A DNA stretch of 64,000 bases from Sphaerolaimus hirsutus (Eukaryota > Nematoda > Chromadorea > Monhysterida > Sphaerolaimidae): the NCBI GenBank assembly GCA_964036195.1, contig OZ038454.1, positions 25,282,315 to 25,346,314 on the forward strand. Direction: 5' to 3'. Shown piece by piece: positions 61,677-64,000 of this stretch (its first letter is position 1; the number at the start of each line of letters is the position of its first letter). The notes under the pieces are model-generated. The model made no database searches and was not told the DNA's origin. It saw only the letters and a list, made by a program, of their open reading frames with translations. Both the position numbers and the translations under genes were made by a program.

Positions 61677-62382
61677 GTAAATGAAGCCCCTAGTTTGAAA
61701 ACTTCTGTAAACTCAGCCCCTAATTTGGAAACTCCCATAAACTCAGCCCCTAATTTGGAAACCCCTGTAAACTCAGCCCCTAACTTGCAAACTCCCGTAA
61801 ACTCATCCCCTCACTTGCAAACTCCTGTAAACTCAGCCCATAATTTGTAAGCTCCCATAAACTCAGCCTCTAATTTGAAAACTCCCATAAACTCAGCCCC
61901 TAATTTGGAAACTCCCGTTAACTCAACCAACAATTTGAAACCCCTGTAAACTCAGCCCCTAGTTTGGAAACTTCTGTAAACTCAGCCCATAATTTGGAAA
62001 CTTCCATAAACTCAGCCCCTAATTTGGAAACCCCTGTAAACTCAGCCCCTGACTTGCAAACTCCCATAAACTCAGCCCATAACTTGCAAACTCCCATAAA
62101 CTCAGCCCCTAATTTGTAAGCTCCCATAAACTCAGCCTCTAATTTGAAAACTCCCATAAACTCAGCCCCTAATTTGGAAACTCCCGTTAACTCAACCCAT
62201 AATTTGGAAACCCCTGTAAACTCAGCCCCTATCTTTCAAACTCCCGTAAACTCAGCCCCTCACTTGCAAACTCCCGTAAACTCAGCCCATAATTTGGAAA
62301 CTACCATAAACTCAGCCCCTAATTTGGAAACTCCCATAAACTCAGTAACTAATTTGGAAACCCCTGTAAACTCATTTTCAGG
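61677..62382. repeat. 30-bp tandem repeat, about 23 units
   Basis: The unit is AACTCAGCCCCTAATTTGGA followed by AACTCCCGTA, highly regular, with one 29-bp unit near 61,935 and two units that carry TTTGTAAG in place of TTTGGAAA. In one frame each unit spells NSAPNLETPV, so a 10-residue protein repeat would be possible. The frame changes at the 29-bp unit and several units contain a stop. Confidence 0.88.
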
Positions 62383-64000
62383 TTTATGGTAATGTAGTGT
62401 CAAAATGGAATGAATATTTCAAATCATCGCTATCATCAATCCACAAATGCATCAATTCACAATTTTCAATTTTTTAGCCCTGGGGGTTAGACTTAAAGGT
62501 TATGGTAATGTAGAGTAAAAATGGAGTGCACATCTCAAATCACTGCAATAAAAAACCCACAAATGCATCATTTCACAAATTGAAAGTTTTTGGGCCCAGG
62601 GGTTCATTATCAGGGTTTTAGTAATGTGGTGTCAAAATGGACTGCATATTTGAAATCGCTACAATCAGAAACCCACAAATGCATCATTTTAAGATTTGAA
62701 AATTTTTGGCCCTGGAGGTTCATTTTCAGGGTTATGGTAATGTAGTGTCAAAATGAAGTGCATATTTCAAATCAAGGCAATCAAAAAGCCACAAATGCAT
62801 CATTTCACAATTTCTAATTTATTAGTCCCAGTGGTTCAATTTAAGGCTTACAGTAATGTAGAGTTGAAATTGAGCTATTTCAAATCAGTGCAATCAGAAT
62901 CCCGCAAAATTCATCATTTCACAATTTGAAATTTTTGGGTCTAGGGGTTCAATTTCAGGGTTTTAGTAATGTAGTGTCAAAATGGAATGCGTATTTGAAA
63001 TCGCTACAATCAGAAACCCACAAATGCGTCATTTTATGATTTGAAAGTTTTTGGCCCAGGGGGTTCATTTTTAGGGTTATGGTAATGTAGTGTCAAAATG
63101 AAGTGCATATTTCAGATGAGTGCAATCAGAAATCGAAAATGCATCATTTCTCAAATTGAAAGTATTTGGTCCCATGGGTTCATTTTTAGGGTTATGGTAA
63201 TGTAGTGTCAAAATGGAGTGCATATCTCAAATCAGTGCAATCAGAAACCCAAATTTGAAATGAGTGCAATCAGAAACACAAAAATAAATGATTTCACAAA
63301 TTGAAAGATTTTGGCTCCAGGGGTTCATTTTCAGGGTTTTGGTAATGTAGTGTCAAAATGGAGTGCATATTTGAAATCGCTACAATCAGAAACCCACAAA
63401 TGTGTCATTTTATGATTTAAAAGTTTTTGGCCCAGGGGGTTCATTTTTAGGGTTATGGTAATGTAGTGTCAAAATGAAGTGCATATTTCAGATGAGTGCA
63501 ATCAGAAACCCGAAAATGCATCATTTCTCAAATTGAAAGTATTTGGTCCCATGGGTTCATTTTTAGGGTTATGGTAATGTAGTGTCAAAATGAAGTGCAT
63601 ATTTCAGATGAGTGCAATCAGAAACCCGAAAATGCATCATTTCTCAAATTGAAAGTATTTGGTCCCATGGGTTCATTTTTAGGGTTATGGTAATGTAGTG
63701 TCAAAATGGAGTGCATATCTCAAATCAGTGCAATCAGAAACCCAAATTTGAAATGAGTGCAATCAGAAACACAAAAATGAATGATTTCACAAATTGAAAG
63801 ATTTGAAAGGGTTCATTTTTAGGGTTATGGTTATGTAGTTTTCAGGGTTATGTAGTGTCAAAATGGAGTGCATTATATATCAAATCAGTGCAATTAGAAA
63901 CCCACAATGCATCATTTCACAATTTGAAAGTTTTGGCCCCAGGGGTTCAATTTCAGGGTTTTAGTAATGTAGTGTCAAAATGGAGTGCATATTTGAAATC
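62383..64000. repeat. satellite array, unit about 120 bp, running off the window
   Basis: About 13 units share GGTTATGGTAATGTAGTGTC, AAAATGGAGTGCATATTTCA, AATCAGTGCAATCAGAAACC, CATCATTTCACAAATTGAAA and a GGCCCAGGGGTTCATTTT end. Two units near 63,450-63,690 are nearly identical, so the array is still homogenising. It continues beyond position 64,000. Confidence 0.88.

Noticed and set aside
61060..61740. Open frames of up to 203 codons rich in Pro, Lys and Gly on both strands
   Set aside because: They are a by-product of the minisatellite composition; no start context, splice sites or conserved domain.
61677..62382. Regular 30-bp repeats resembling a CRISPR array
   Set aside because: Units are directly adjacent with no unique spacers and the context is eukaryotic, so this is a tandem repeat.
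1..64000. tRNA, rRNA or other structured RNA genes
   Set aside because: I saw no cloverleaf with A and B boxes and no rRNA-like sequence; a covariance-model search would be needed to exclude them.

Overview
The window reads as a nematode chromosome segment: two intron-rich host genes and fragments of a third, buried in transposons. The main evidence is a minus-strand serpentine receptor of the nematode-restricted Srt family, assembled here from exons with matching phases between 3,979 and 9,186 (probable first exon near 23,782). A peroxisomal acyl-CoA oxidase lies on the plus strand (39,704-47,972, 15 exons, 690 codons, C-terminal AKM). A TTTCAG site 23 nt before its ATG fits nematode trans-splicing. 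Short fragments of a possible third, membrane-anchored gene lie near 30.6-33.2 kb.

Layout. 0.6-4.0 kb: a hAT-type element (8-bp target duplication) carrying a decayed Penelope-like reverse transcriptase and a TATA-driven exon; it sits in the last codons of the receptor. 4.3-9.2 kb: receptor exons separated by nested hAT and fold-back elements. 9.2-23.2 kb: a three-deep nest inside a receptor intron, with a hAT MITE holding a GGCGCC-rich hAT MITE, which holds a 12.25-kb BEL/Pao retrotransposon. The BEL element has 1,090-bp LTRs, a 3,018-codon gag-pol-env-like frame and an overlapping basic frame. 23.3-33.5 kb: MITE-rich sequence. 34.2-37.5 kb: a fold-back element with arms of about 660 bp and TA ends, holding the 3' part of an LTR retrotransposon. 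38.7-48 kb: the oxidase gene and its MITE-filled introns. 49-61 kb: more hAT and TA elements, including a second hAT-type element with the same reverse transcriptase. 58.97-59.84 kb: a large hairpin. 61.2-64.0 kb: three tandem arrays.

The strongest signal is a set of introns that appear to be transposons. Short inverted-repeat elements begin GTGCCA and end in a run of C followed by a 3-bp target copy of type NNG. They lie exactly between codons of the oxidase (twice), of the receptor (once) and of the putative membrane-protein gene (once, a second sequence family with the same end design). Removing them restores reading frame and conserved protein sequence. The element supplies the GT donor; the duplicated target, or an in-frame AG nine bases upstream, supplies the acceptor. 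These behave as introners (intron-generating transposons), still sitting in intact genes.

All coordinates and motifs were read by eye. Family names rest on recognised motifs. No alignment, RNA or database search was possible.
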